From assembly GCA_030715195.1 (NCBI GenBank), contig JAUYVI010000002.1, positions 496,001 to 560,000 of the forward strand: 64,000 nt of DNA. The letters are read 5' to 3'. The position numbers and the translations under genes are program-made. Below the pieces are notes generated by a model that saw only the letters and a list, made by a program, of their open reading frames with translations, did no database searches and had not been told where the DNA came from. The stretch comes from Dongia sedimenti (GTDB taxonomy: Bacteria; Pseudomonadota; Alphaproteobacteria; Dongiales; Dongiaceae). Below are positions 33,501-41,325 of this stretch, piece by piece (position 1 is the stretch's first letter; each line of letters opens with the position of its first letter).

Positions 33501-33936
33501 GCGCGTTGCCGCGCGAGAGGTCCTGCACCGGCAGCAGCTCCGGCAGGCAGCTGTATTTCGCCGGCGAGAAGAAGGCGGAGTGGGTCGCCATCAGGAACAT
33601 CACGGCGAGCATGAGCGGGATGCTGCCGATCAGGAACGCGGCGAGGCCGATGACCATCGCCAGGATCTCGACGCTCTTGCTGGCGATCAGCACCCTGCGC
33701 TTGGAGAAGTTGTCGGCGAGCTGGCCGGCGTAGCCCGAGAACATCAGATAGGGCAGGACGAACAGGGCCGCGATATAGGCGGTGTAGAGCTCGGCCTCGT
33801 CCGGCCTCTGGGCGATGATGTAGAAGGTGACGATGAACCGGTAGACGTTGTCGTTCAGCGCGCCGAGAAACTGGGTGACCAGCATCCAGCCGAATCCCCG
33901 GTCGCGGATCAGCTGCAGATAGCTGCGATCGTTCAT
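30544..33936 (-). CDS. aas: Fused lysophospholipid transporter / acyltransferase / acyl-ACP synthetase (LplT-Aas)
   Basis: A 1130-residue three-part protein for lysophospholipid repair. Residues 1-415 are an LplT-like MFS transporter that flips lysophospholipids. Residues 425-620 are a PlsC-type acyltransferase with the HX4D motif at N441-H442-LSFV-D (NHLSFVD) and EGAISRTG. Residues 640-1130 are an AMP-binding acyl ligase with FSSGSTGEPKG (near 780), GYGATEMGPV and YVTGDIA. In E. coli, LplT and Aas are separate adjacent genes; fusions are common in alphaproteobacteria. It transfers acyl groups to 2-acyl-glycerophospholipids at the inner membrane. Confidence 0.95.
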   Translation of the reverse strand: MNDRSYLQLIRDRGFGWMLVTQFLGALNDNVYRFIVTFYIIAQRPDEAELYTAYIAALFVLPYLMFSGYAGQLADNFSKRRVLIASKSVEILAMVIGLAAFLIGSIPLMLAVMFLMATHSAFFSPAKYSCLPELLPVQDLSRGNALIEMSTFLAIIIGTAGGGALFQFFGTHPWSLGGVTIGIAVVGTLASFGIGRTPLPRHRKPFRLNPLTDSIVAIREVKRNRRLWLTVLGICWFWFLGSLLQISMPVYGKHVLDISESATSWLWVSVAIGIAIGSVAAGRLSGHKVELGLVPIGSVGIGITALFLVTAHSFWGAVACLSLLGFFAGFYSVPLNAMLQQKSDADSRGRVIAANNVLNFLAILLAAGVSAVLGGYAGLRPDQIIFLSGLATFCVTVYLLILLPDFMIRFSLWLITHTIYRIKIVNPDNVPLNGPALLVCNHLSFVDGLLVGASIQRFVRFMVYAPFFKLPLLGWLFKKMRAIPTGGGREAIAAVRRAREELQAGHCVCIFAEGAISRTGNMLPFKRGFEKIVQDLDVPVIPVHLDQVWGSIFSFKDGKFFWKWPKRFFYPVTITFGAPLPATTRAGELRTRLLELGAEAFDHRRTTRDLVPVRVIRTAKRCWFRFCMADSLGRELTFGAMLTASLMLAKWFRRARPEEERIGVLLPASVGGALVNNGLMLAGKTPINLNFTIGVETMDAAIAKSGIRTIVASKAFLAKAKLEARPGTIFVEDMLGGFGKAERALTYMKAMLLPTGLLCRLTVPKGDPFKDLATIMFSSGSTGEPKGVMLSHHNVISNLEAIGQILGATPEDRVMGVLPFFHAFGFTGTLFMPLVLGLGAVYHPNPLDAKSIGGLIRKYKATLLISTPTFCQAYHRVCAPEDLASLRHVVVGAERLRPEFAEQFKEKFGIQLLEGYGATEMGPVVATNVPDVLEGPDRQIGTKPGTVGHPIPGVAAKVVDAETGAPRKEGEEGLLLLKGPGRMVGYLADPDRTLQVLRDEWYVTGDIAIIDEDGFIKITDRLSRFSKVGGEMVPHLKIEEAMLRIPGIGAAAVVAVPDADRGERLFGLYVADETMESQLVWQGLSDSGLPKLWIPKARDLRRIDELPTLGTGKIDIRRLRQTALDLAAEG

Positions 33937-34103
33937 GAACTCCGTCCCTCAATGCCCCGCCCCACTTGAACGGGCGGCAGGGAGTCGGTCAAGCCGGGGC
34001 GGCGGTTTGGTGCGGCCCGTCACGGATTCGTCTCACGATTCCGTCAAATGGCGGAAAACCGCGGTTTTCTGGGCTTGAAACCGGAGACCCGCGGCATGAC
34101 ATG

Positions 34104-34120
34104 CAATTGACAATCATTCC
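34104..34120 (+). promoter_or_regulatory. Candidate iron-responsive site upstream of bfd
   Basis: CAATTGACAAT (34104-34114) is also present on the coding strand upstream of bfr (35940-35950). Extended here to TGACAATCATTCC it matches 10-11 positions of the 7-1-7 Fur consensus TGATAATNATTATCA. It contains TTGACA, so a -35 element is an alternative reading, but no good -10 stands at 16-18 bp. Confidence 0.45.
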
Positions 34121-34142
34121 TAGTTAGCGTTAACGTTTGCCC

Positions 34143-34340
34143 ATGATCGTTTGCATCTGCAACGCTTATCGCACCGCCGAGATCGAGGCCAAGGCCCGGG
34201 AAACCGGCCATGGCGACGCCTATGCGGTCTATCAGGCGCTGGGTGCCGCCCCGCGTTGCGGCTGCTGCCTGGACATGGCGCAGGACATCGTGGACGACGT
34301 CCACGGCGCGCCCCACACGCTCCGCAAAGCGGCGGAGTGA
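34143..34340 (+). CDS. bfd: Bacterioferritin-associated ferredoxin Bfd
   Basis: Bfd is a small [2Fe-2S] protein that reduces the ferric core of bacterioferritin to release iron when the cell is starved. The 65-residue sequence has the four ligands C4-x-C6 and C39-x2-C42 (MIVCICNAY; PRCGCCLDM), the same spacing as E. coli Bfd. The partner bfr lies 1.1 kb away at 35440-35922 on the other strand. A Fur-like motif shared with bfr is upstream. Confidence 0.93.
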   Translation: MIVCICNAYRTAEIEAKARETGHGDAYAVYQALGAAPRCGCCLDMAQDIVDDVHGAPHTLRKAAE

Positions 34341-34431
34341 GCGCATGGTGATTTGGCGCTCGGTTCCCTTGTCCCGCTGGGCCGCGATCCTCGCCTGGTT
34401 CGGCGCGCGCAAGACGCCGCGGTAGCCCAAA

Positions 34432-34503
34432 AACGTCATGCGCGGGCTTTGACCCGCGCATCCCTGTCCGAAAGACCCGCGGGTCAAGCCCGCGGGTGAC
34501 GTT
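34432..34503. repeat. REP-like palindromic element after bfd and the pirin gene
   Basis: Nested inverted repeats: outer AACGTCA/TGACGTT, with inner copies of the GCGGGCTTTGACCCGC type on both sides. GTCATGC-GGGC-GCAT elements of this form are widespread intergenic palindromes in alphaproteobacteria. It lies between the convergent bfd and pirin genes and may terminate both transcripts. A related element is at 35335-35416. Confidence 0.65.
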
Positions 34504-34507
34504 CTCT

Positions 34508-35206
34508 CTAAGCCGCGTCCACCATCACGACTTCGGCGTCCTCGAGCGCGGTGACGCGGATCGTCTCCACCTCGGCGATCGCCGCGCCGTCGCGGGCATC
34601 GAGGGCCACGCCGTTGACCTCGACCTTACCCTTGGCCGGCACCAGATAGGCGTGGCGCTTGCCGCCGAGCGTGTATTCGGCGGTCTCGCCGGCCTTGAGG
34701 TTCGCACCGAGCACGCGGGCATCGGTGCGGATCGGCAGCGCGTCTGTGTCGCCGTCGATTCCGCTCGCCAGCGTGACGAACCGGCCCGAGCGGTCATCCT
34801 TCGGAAACGGCTTGGCGCCCCAGCTGGGCTTGCCGCCCACCTGGTTCGGGATGATCCAGATCTGGAAGATCCGGGTCGTCTCCGGCTCCAGGTTGAACTC
34901 CGAATGGCGGATGCCGCTCCCGGCGCTCATCACCTGGACGTCGCCCGCCTCGGTGCGGCCGCGATTGCCCTGGTTGTCCTCATGGGTGATCGCACCCTCG
35001 CGGACATAGGTGATGATCTCCATGTCGGCATGGGGATGCGGCGGGAATCCGCTGTCGGCCGCGATCGTGTCGTCGTTCCAGACCCGGAGCGCGCCCCAGC
35101 CCATCCGGTCCGGGTCGTAGTAGCTGGCGAAGGAGAAGTGGTGCTTGGCGTCGAGCCAGCCATGGTTGGCACCGCCGAGCGAGTTGAAGGGTCTGACGTC
35201 GATCAT
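34508..35206 (-). CDS. Pirin family protein (YhaK/YhhW type)
   Basis: A 232-residue bicupin. The N-terminal cupin has the metal-site pattern PPHPHADMEIITYVREGAITHEDNQG (His pair, Glu/His) and AGSGIRHSEFN, as in pirin and E. coli YhhW, a quercetinase. The second cupin half lacks metal ligands. The ATG at 35206 has AAGGAG eight bases upstream; the longer frame to 35224 is less likely. It sits between bfd and bfr and is flanked by REP-like elements. Confidence 0.92.
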   Translation of the reverse strand: MIDVRPFNSLGGANHGWLDAKHHFSFASYYDPDRMGWGALRVWNDDTIAADSGFPPHPHADMEIITYVREGAITHEDNQGNRGRTEAGDVQVMSAGSGIRHSEFNLEPETTRIFQIWIIPNQVGGKPSWGAKPFPKDDRSGRFVTLASGIDGDTDALPIRTDARVLGANLKAGETAEYTLGGKRHAYLVPAKGKVEVNGVALDARDGAAIAEVETIRVTALEDAEVVMVDAA

Positions 35207-35334
35207 GATGGGTACTCCTTGCACGGGCTCCGATGGGGGCCCGCCTTGATGCAGGAGATTTGGGTTCAGACGCCGTCCGGGTAAAGTGGCCAGCGTGGAA
35301 ACGGATTGTTCACCGGAGGAGGCTGAATATGTCC

Positions 35335-35416
35335 GTCATGCCAGGGCTTGGCCTTGGCATCCACGAATTCCGGTCTGAGAAACTCGTCATGCCCGGCCTG
35401 AAGCCGGGCATGACGA
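35335..35416. repeat. REP-like palindromic pair downstream of bfr
   Basis: Two related hairpins: GTCATGCCAGGGC..TTGGCATCC (35335-35362) and CGTCATGCCCGGC-CTGAA-GCCGGGCATGACG (35385-35415), the second a 13-bp near-perfect stem. They lie 24 bases after the bfr stop on its downstream side, so they can also end bfr transcription. Same family as 34432-34503. Confidence 0.65.
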
Positions 35417-35439
35417 CCGAGTGTGGGGAGGCGCTGCGA

Positions 35440-35922
35440 TCAGCTCTTCTCGCCGATTTCGGACGCGGACTGGATGAAGTTCTGCAGGCCCATCAGCTTG
35501 ATGAGGCCGAGATTGGTCTCCAGCCAATCGACATGCTCTTCCTCGGATTCGAGAATCTCGACGAAGAGCTCGCGGCTGACGAAATCCTCGACCTTCTCGC
35601 AATGGACGATCGCGGCCTTGAGATCGACGCGCGCGGCCATCTCGACCTTGAGATCGCATTCGATCATCTCTTGCACGTTCTCGCCGATCATCAGCTTGCC
35701 GAGATCCTGCAGGTTCGGCACGCCGTCGAGAAACAGGATGCGTTCGATCACCTTGTCGGCATGCTTCATCTCGTCGATCGACTCGTGATATTCGAGCTCG
35801 CCGAGCTTCTTCATGCCCCAGTTCTTCAGCATGCGGGCATGCAGGAAGTACTGGTTGATGGCGGTGAGTTCGTTCTTCAGCACCTTGTTGAGATGCTCGA
35901 GGACCTTCGGATCACCCTTCAT
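35440..35922 (-). CDS. bfr: Bacterioferritin
   Basis: Bfr is a 24-mer haem-containing iron store. The 160-residue protein keeps every ferroxidase ligand at E. coli numbering (E18, E51, H54, E94, E127, H130) and the haem-binding M52, in [19 protein letters not shown]. The start [13 protein letters not shown] is the standard one, with GGGAG upstream. Upstream on the coding strand is CAATTGACAAT, shared with bfd. Its release partner Bfd is encoded 1.1 kb away. Confidence 0.97.
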   Translation of the reverse strand: MKGDPKVLEHLNKVLKNELTAINQYFLHARMLKNWGMKKLGELEYHESIDEMKHADKVIERILFLDGVPNLQDLGKLMIGENVQEMIECDLKVEMAARVDLKAAIVHCEKVEDFVSRELFVEILESEEEHVDWLETNLGLIKLMGLQNFIQSASEIGEKS

Positions 35923-35939
35923 CGAAACGCTCCCGCTGC

Positions 35940-35950
35940 ATTGTCAATTG
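35940..35950 (-). promoter_or_regulatory. CAATTGACAAT motif upstream of bfr
   Basis: On the bfr strand the sequence is ATCAATTGACAATGCAG, with an 11-bp exact match to the site upstream of bfd. It ends only 17 bases before the bfr start codon, too close to serve as a -35 box, so an operator is the more likely reading. Confidence 0.45.
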
Positions 35951-35999
35951 ATCTAGGTTACGCTCGGAACACCGGGATAACAACCTCGCAGGCCGCGCC

Positions 36000-38018
36000 A
36001 TGCCGCCAACGCAAATCATTCGCACCACCTGCCCGCGCGACTGCTACGACGCCTGCGGCATCGCCGTGGCCAAGCGCGCGGACGGCAAGATCAAGGTGCT
36101 GGGCGATCCGGATCACCCGGTGAGCCGCGGCGCGCTCTGCGGCAAGTGCGCCATCGCCTATAACGGCGCCTGGCTCGACCCCAAGATCCGGCTGACCCGA
36201 CCGCTGCAGCGAGTCGGCGCCAAGGGCGAAGCCCGGTTCGAGCCGGTCACATGGGATTATGCGATCGGCGAGATCGCCGGGCGGCTGAAAACGACGGTCA
36301 CGGCACACGGCGCCGAGAGCATCTGGCACAGCCATTACACCGGCACCTGCTCGCTGATCGCCGGCGGCTTTCCGCAGCGATTCCTGAACCGGCTCGGCGC
36401 CAGCGAGGTGGAGCCGGATTCGATCTGCAACGCCGCCGGCCATGCCGCGCTCGGCTATATGTACGGCACCGGCTCCGAGGGTTTCGATCCGCGCATGGCG
36501 AAGGATGCCGCGGCGATCCTGATCTGGGGCGCCAATCCGCATGCCTCGGCGCCGCACCAGCACAAGCATTGGATCCGCGAGACACCGGCGAAGATCATCG
36601 TGGTTGATCCGGTCAAGCACCCGACCGCCGCCGCGGCGCATCTTCATTTGCAGCCCTTCCCCGGCAGCGATGCCGCGCTCGCCTTCGCCATCGCCCATGT
36701 GCTGCGGCGCGAGGGCAAGATCGATCGCGCCTTTCTCGCCGACCATGCGGTCGGCTTTGACGCGCTCGAGCCGGAAATCGCGCGCTGCTCGCCCGAATGG
36801 GCCGCGCCGATCACCGGCGTGCCGGCTTCGCAGATCGAGGAAGCGGCCAGGCTTTTCGGCGCCGGTCCCGCCTTGCTCTGGATGGGCCAGGGCCTGCAGC
36901 GCCAGCCGAAGGGCGGCAACGTGTTCCGGGCGGTCGCCATGCTCTCCGCCCTGAAGGGCGATTTCGCCAAGCCCGGCGCCGGATTCCTGTTCCTGAACGG
37001 CGGCGCCCGGCGCGGCCTCGACGGCGACACCATCGAAGCGCCGCAGCTCCGCGCCAAGCCGAAGCGCAGCGCCAGCCACATGGACCTGATCGAGGTTCTG
37101 AAGAGCCCGCGCGACGCAAGGGCGCTGATCACCTGGAACGTCAACATCGCCGCCTCGAATCCGCGGCAGGCTGAGTTGCAGCGGGTCCTGAAGCGCGACG
37201 ACCTCTTTCATGTGGCGATCGACTGCTTCGCGACCGATACGACCGACTTCGCCGATTTCATCCTGCCGGCGGCGGGTTTCCTCGAGTTCGACGACATCGT
37301 CTCGCCCTATTTCCATCTCGGCCTTTCGGTGCAGGCCAAGGCGATCGAGCCGATCGGGGAGTCGCTGCCCAACCAGGAGATCTTTCGCCGCCTCGCCCGC
37401 GCGATGAGCTTCAACGAGCCGGAGCTCTATGAGGACGACGCCACGATCCTCGACACGCTGGCGCGGCAGGCCGGCCTCACCGGATTCGCGGCGCTGAAAG
37501 AGAAGGCGACGGTCGAGCTGTCACCGGACCCGGTCCCGCTGTTCGCCGATCTGAAGTTCCCGACTCCCTCCGGCAAGATCGAGCTCCGGAGCGACCGCGC
37601 CGCCGCCGACGGTCATCCCGCTCTGCCGCAGCCTTCGGCCGATGCGCGCCCGGAAGCCGGCCGCTTCCGCATGCTCTCCCCGGCCTCGCCCTGGCTGATG
37701 AACAGCAGCTACCATGAGGATGCCAAGATCGCCGAGAAGGTGGGGCCCGAGGCCATCCTGCTGCATCCCGCCGATGCCGAAGGCTTGTCGCTGAAGGTCG
37801 GCGACACCGCCGCGGTCACCAATGCAACCGGCCGCCTGATGATGCGCGTCGACATCGGCGAAATCGTGCCGCGCGGCGTGGCGCTGGCGCATAAGAGCCG
37901 GTGGCCGAAGCTGCTCGCGGGCCATCTCAACGTGAACGCCCTCAACCCGGGTGAGAAAACCGACATGGCCGAAAGCAGCGCCGTGCACGGCGTCGAGGTG
38001 ACGATCGCGCGGGCTTAG
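36000..38018 (+). CDS. Molybdopterin-dependent oxidoreductase (DMSO reductase superfamily)
   Basis: A 672-residue cytoplasmic enzyme. The N-terminal [4Fe-4S] motif is C11-x3-C15-x3-C19-x27-C47 (CPRDCYDAC...GALC). The bis-MGD domains show HYTGTCSLIAGGFPQRF, a probable Mo-ligand Cys in SICNAAGHA, ILIWGANPHAS and the C-terminal dinucleotide-binding block (LSPASPWLMNSSYH; HPADAEGLSLKVGD). There is no Tat signal. Members of this group are often annotated as formate dehydrogenase-like or oxidoreductases of unknown substrate; no partner subunits are adjacent. The 3' end overlaps the DMT gene by four bases, convergent. Confidence 0.92.
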   Translation: MPPTQIIRTTCPRDCYDACGIAVAKRADGKIKVLGDPDHPVSRGALCGKCAIAYNGAWLDPKIRLTRPLQRVGAKGEARFEPVTWDYAIGEIAGRLKTTVTAHGAESIWHSHYTGTCSLIAGGFPQRFLNRLGASEVEPDSICNAAGHAALGYMYGTGSEGFDPRMAKDAAAILIWGANPHASAPHQHKHWIRETPAKIIVVDPVKHPTAAAAHLHLQPFPGSDAALAFAIAHVLRREGKIDRAFLADHAVGFDALEPEIARCSPEWAAPITGVPASQIEEAARLFGAGPALLWMGQGLQRQPKGGNVFRAVAMLSALKGDFAKPGAGFLFLNGGARRGLDGDTIEAPQLRAKPKRSASHMDLIEVLKSPRDARALITWNVNIAASNPRQAELQRVLKRDDLFHVAIDCFATDTTDFADFILPAAGFLEFDDIVSPYFHLGLSVQAKAIEPIGESLPNQEIFRRLARAMSFNEPELYEDDATILDTLARQAGLTGFAALKEKATVELSPDPVPLFADLKFPTPSGKIELRSDRAAADGHPALPQPSADARPEAGRFRMLSPASPWLMNSSYHEDAKIAEKVGPEAILLHPADAEGLSLKVGDTAAVTNATGRLMMRVDIGEIVPRGVALAHKSRWPKLLAGHLNVNALNPGEKTDMAESSAVHGVEVTIARA

Positions 38019-38926
38019 GCACCCCGTGGATCGCGCAGATCGCGATAGGTGTGCCAGACGATCACCGCCAGCACCAGCGCCCCGCCGATGAGCGTTGTGT
38101 TGGCCGGTCGCTCGGCGAACATCATCCAGACCCAGAGCGGCGCGAAGACGATCTCCAGAGTGCCGATCAGCGCGGCCTCGGCCGCACTCACCCGCCGGGC
38201 CCCGAACACGAACAGAAAGAGCGCTACGGAGAAATTGGTCAGCCCGAAACCGGCCAGCACCGACCAATTGTGCAAATCGAGCGCCGCCGGCGAACTGAAG
38301 GGAGCGAAGATCAGCGCGGTCGCGAAGGCACTGACGACGGTCGTCGGCAGGAGCGGCAGCTCGCGCCGCGCCCGCGGAATGACGATGATGAAGGCAAACG
38401 ACACCGTCATGCCGATCGCCAGCAGATCGCCGAGCAGATGGCCGCCACCGACCGAACCGGCGACGATGATGAAAATTCCGGCCATGGAGACCAGGCCGGC
38501 GGCGATGGTCCGGCCACGCATCTTCTCCCGCAGCAGCCACCAGGCGAGTCCGGCCGCCAGGAACGGCGAGGTCGCATAGATCACGGTGACGTTGGCGACC
38601 GAGGTGAAATAGAGGCCACCGACGGTGCAGGCCTGGCAGATCACCTGGCAGAGGACGAATAGGATCCCGGGCCGGCCGATCTTGAGCAGCACGCTCAGCG
38701 ACCGGCGCCCGTTCATCGCAATGTAGGGGATCAGGAGGAACAACCCGCCGAAGAAGGAGCGCCAGGCGATGGCGGTCCAGATGTCGGTGGTCAGCAGCCG
38801 GGTGAAGACGCCGCTGAAGCTCCAGGCCAAAGTCGCCAGCAGCACCGTGCCGATGCCCGCGAGATACGTCTTCTGCAGGTCCGCGGCGGTTGCCGTCGCG
38901 CTCTCGCTGCCGCTGGATGGGCTCAT
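38015..38926 (-). CDS. DMT family (EamA) transporter
   Basis: A 303-residue membrane protein with about ten hydrophobic helices in two EamA repeats (first repeat TLAWSFSGVFTRLL...IAWRSFFGGLFLL; second AFIIVIPRARRELPLLPTT... FGARRVSAAEAALIGTLEIVFAPLWVWM, in parts). The E-A-A-L-I-G-T-L-E-x-V-F-A-P-L-W-V-W-M pattern is the standard EamA signature. Substrate unknown; many are metabolite or drug exporters. It converges on the molybdenum enzyme gene. Confidence 0.9.
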   Translation of the reverse strand: MSPSSGSESATATAADLQKTYLAGIGTVLLATLAWSFSGVFTRLLTTDIWTAIAWRSFFGGLFLLIPYIAMNGRRSLSVLLKIGRPGILFVLCQVICQACTVGGLYFTSVANVTVIYATSPFLAAGLAWWLLREKMRGRTIAAGLVSMAGIFIIVAGSVGGGHLLGDLLAIGMTVSFAFIIVIPRARRELPLLPTTVVSAFATALIFAPFSSPAALDLHNWSVLAGFGLTNFSVALFLFVFGARRVSAAEAALIGTLEIVFAPLWVWMMFAERPANTTLIGGALVLAVIVWHTYRDLRDPRGA

Positions 38927-39013
38927 GGTGGAACTGTCCGGTCGTTCGCCGGAGCGGTCGTGACGCGGCGCCGGTTCTGGGTCCTGGTTATAGCGCGTCC
39001 CTGCTCGCCCCGC

Positions 39014-39577
39014 CTAGATCGAGTTCCTGGCCAGGGCGTCCTGCGCCATCTTCAGGTTGCGCTTGGCGTTGGGGTAGAGCGGATCGATGCTGAGTAGGCG
39101 GCGGAAGGCATCCGCCGCCGCTTCGTCGCGGCCGAGCTTCATATTGGAGAGGCCGAGGCCGGAGAGCGCACCGAAATGCCGGGGCTCCAGTTCCAGCGTC
39201 CGGTCGATATCGGCGATCGCCTTCTCGTAGTCGCCCATCAGAAAATACACTGTCGCGCGCTTGTTCCAGCCTTCGGCGAAATCCGGCCGCGCGGTTAGGA
39301 TCTGGTCGACATCCTGCAACGCCGCCGCATAGTCGCCGCGCTGCATCGCTTCCGAGCTGGCGACCATCAGCCGGTCGAGCTTGGGATCGCCGGTCATCGA
39401 CCAGATTTCCCAGATCTTGTCCTCGACCAGGCCGGCCTGGTCGCTGTGCTGCGCCGACTTCAGGAACTTGAACAGGGTCGGCAGGCTGGGATCGCGCTGG
39501 TCGGCCGAAGCGTTGGCAACCAGGCCGAGGGAGACGAGAGCGGCCGGCAGCGCCGACCGAAGCAGAGCCTTTCGCAT
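39014..39577 (-). CDS. TPR protein, periplasmic, tandem paralogue B
   Basis: A 187-residue protein with a signal peptide (residues 1-25, ending NASA) and at least three TPR units (DYAAALQDVDQILTARPDFAEGW; NKRATVYFLMGDYEKAIADIDRTLELEP; HFGALSGLGLSNMKLGRDEAA). About half of the residues are identical to the neighbouring protein at 39579-40148, with the block RPDFAEGWNKRATVY identical. The genes are one base apart, so they arose by tandem duplication and are co-expressed. Binding partner unknown. Confidence 0.85.
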   Translation of the reverse strand: MRKALLRSALPAALVSLGLVANASADQRDPSLPTLFKFLKSAQHSDQAGLVEDKIWEIWSMTGDPKLDRLMVASSEAMQRGDYAAALQDVDQILTARPDFAEGWNKRATVYFLMGDYEKAIADIDRTLELEPRHFGALSGLGLSNMKLGRDEAAADAFRRLLSIDPLYPNAKRNLKMAQDALARNSI

Positions 39578-39578
39578 G

Positions 39579-40148
39579 TCAGATCTTGTTCCTCTTCAGC
39601 ATGTCCTGGACGATGGCGAGATTGTTCCTGGCGCTCACACTGTGCGGATCGATGTTGAGCACGCGCTCGAAGGCATCCGCCGCCGCCTCCTCGCGTTCCA
39701 TGCGGAGGTTGACGAGACCGAGGCCGGAGAGCGCCCCGATGTGCCGCGGCTCAAGCTCCAGCGTGCGGTCGATGTCCTGGAGGGAATGCGCGTAGTCACC
39801 CATCAGGTAGTAGACCGTCGCCCGCTTGTTCCAGCCCTCCGCAAAATCCGGGCGCTGCGCGATGATGGCGTTGAACTTCGCGAGCGCGGTTCCGAACTTC
39901 TGTGCATCGATCGCCTCGTTGCCCTCGCTCATCAGCGCGTCGATCTTCGGGTCATCGGCCTCGAGCCAGATGGCCCAGATCTGCGCCTCGATCGCCTGGG
40001 CCGCCTCGACGCCGGGGGCGGCCTTCAGCCGGACGAACAGTTCCGGCAGCCGCACGTCCTTCTGGTCGGCCGGGGCGATCGCCGCGCCGCCGCAAAGAAA
40101 CCAGAAGGCGGCCAGGCCGCCAATAAGGGCTTTCCCCGAGAGCGTCAT
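39579..40148 (-). CDS. TPR protein, periplasmic, tandem paralogue A
   Basis: A 189-residue protein starting MTLSGKALIGGLAAFWFLCGG, a signal peptide of about 27 residues; the frame is open further upstream but would run into the divergent gene's promoter. Three TPR units follow (FGTALAKFNAIIAQRPDFAEGW; NKRATVYYLMGDYAHSLQDIDRTLELEP; EREEAAADAFERVLNIDP). It is the first of the tandem pair and divergent from the M14-like peptidase. Confidence 0.85.
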   Translation of the reverse strand: MTLSGKALIGGLAAFWFLCGGAAIAPADQKDVRLPELFVRLKAAPGVEAAQAIEAQIWAIWLEADDPKIDALMSEGNEAIDAQKFGTALAKFNAIIAQRPDFAEGWNKRATVYYLMGDYAHSLQDIDRTLELEPRHIGALSGLGLVNLRMEREEAAADAFERVLNIDPHSVSARNNLAIVQDMLKRNKI

Positions 40149-40224
40149 AGCCGCACCAGCATAGCCTTGGCAGGTTCCGGGTTCAGCGCCTAATCTCGCG
40201 CTTTCGCAGATTCGTGAGTAGCAG

Positions 40225-41325
40225 ATGGCCGTAAAGATTTCCTCACCCGCCGCCCTCTTCCCGGGCAATTTCGCCGAGGGCCGTAGCCGTTTCCGCGAGG
40301 CCGCCAGCGCAGCGGGCGCGATTCTCGCCAGCTACGCCAATCCCGAGAAAGGCCCGGACGGCGGGGACCTGAGCACGGAGACGGCCTGGCTAGGTCCCAA
40401 GGATGCCAGCCGCCTGTTCTTCGCCCAGGCCGGCACCCATGGCGCCGAGGGCTTCGTCGGCTCCGGCATCGAGACGGGCTGGCTGCAGAGCGGACTGTTC
40501 GGCCGGCTGCCCGCGGACACCGCGGTCCTGCTGGTGCACGCGATCAATCCCCACGGCTTCGCCTGGGTGCGCCGGGTCACCGAGGACAATGTCGACCTCA
40601 ACCGCAACTTCGTCGATCATGCGAAGCCCGCTCCGGACAATCCCGGCTATCGCGTGCTGCGCGATGCGATCAACCCCACGGAATGGACGCCGGAGAGCGA
40701 GCGGCGCAACCGCGAGCGCTTCCTCGCCTTTGCCGAAGAGCGCGGCGCCATGGGATTGCAGGTGGCGATCACCCAGGGCCAGTACTTCGACGACCAGGGC
40801 ATCTATTACGGCGGCAGCCATGCCGGCTGGTCCAATCGGACCATGCGGGCGATTCTGGAACCGCATTCGGGTCACGTCCGAAAGATCGTGTTCATCGACC
40901 TGCACAGCGGGCTCGGGCCCTACGGCTATGGCGAGATCATTTCCAACCATCTGGCCGGCGATCCCGGCAACGGACGCGTGACGGACTGGTTCGGCGCGGA
41001 AGCCACCTCGACCGACGGCGGCACCTCGACCTCTCCGGTCATCACCGGCGACACCCATATCGGCCTCGCGGAATCCCTGCCGCAGGCGGAAGCCACCGGC
41101 ATCACGCTCGAATACGGCACCCTGCCGCTCGAGGACATGCTGAACGCGGTGCGCGCCGACAATTGGGTCCACATCCACGGCGACCTCGAAAGCAAGCAGG
41201 GCAAGGAGATCAAGGCGCAGATCCGCGCCGCGTTCTATCCGGACAAGGACGACTGGAAGAAGATGGCGTTCGACCGTGCGATCGACGTCGCCGAGCGCGC
41301 GATGAAGGGTCTGACGCAGTCCTGA
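40225..41325 (+). CDS. DUF2817 family M14-like zinc metallopeptidase
   Basis: A 366-residue cytoplasmic protein. It shows the M14 carboxypeptidase-type zinc site as HGAEG (His and Glu, near residue 72), the substrate-binding DNVDLNRNFVDH block and a late zinc His in FIDLHSGLGPYGYGE; a C-terminal GITLEYGTLP supplies the likely catalytic Glu. DUF2817 proteins are this fold. Substrate is not known. It is followed by the convergent glc operon, with no gap after its stop codon. Confidence 0.88.
   Translation: MAVKISSPAALFPGNFAEGRSRFREAASAAGAILASYANPEKGPDGGDLSTETAWLGPKDASRLFFAQAGTHGAEGFVGSGIETGWLQSGLFGRLPADTAVLLVHAINPHGFAWVRRVTEDNVDLNRNFVDHAKPAPDNPGYRVLRDAINPTEWTPESERRNRERFLAFAEERGAMGLQVAITQGQYFDDQGIYYGGSHAGWSNRTMRAILEPHSGHVRKIVFIDLHSGLGPYGYGEIISNHLAGDPGNGRVTDWFGAEATSTDGGTSTSPVITGDTHIGLAESLPQAEATGITLEYGTLPLEDMLNAVRADNWVHIHGDLESKQGKEIKAQIRAAFYPDKDDWKKMAFDRAIDVAERAMKGLTQS

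Noticed and set aside
34107..34135. TTGACA as a -35 box for bfd
   Set aside because: No -10 hexamer with more than half the consensus bases occurs 16-18 bp downstream, and the same sequence at bfr is too close to the start codon to be a -35 box. Kept as a shared motif instead.
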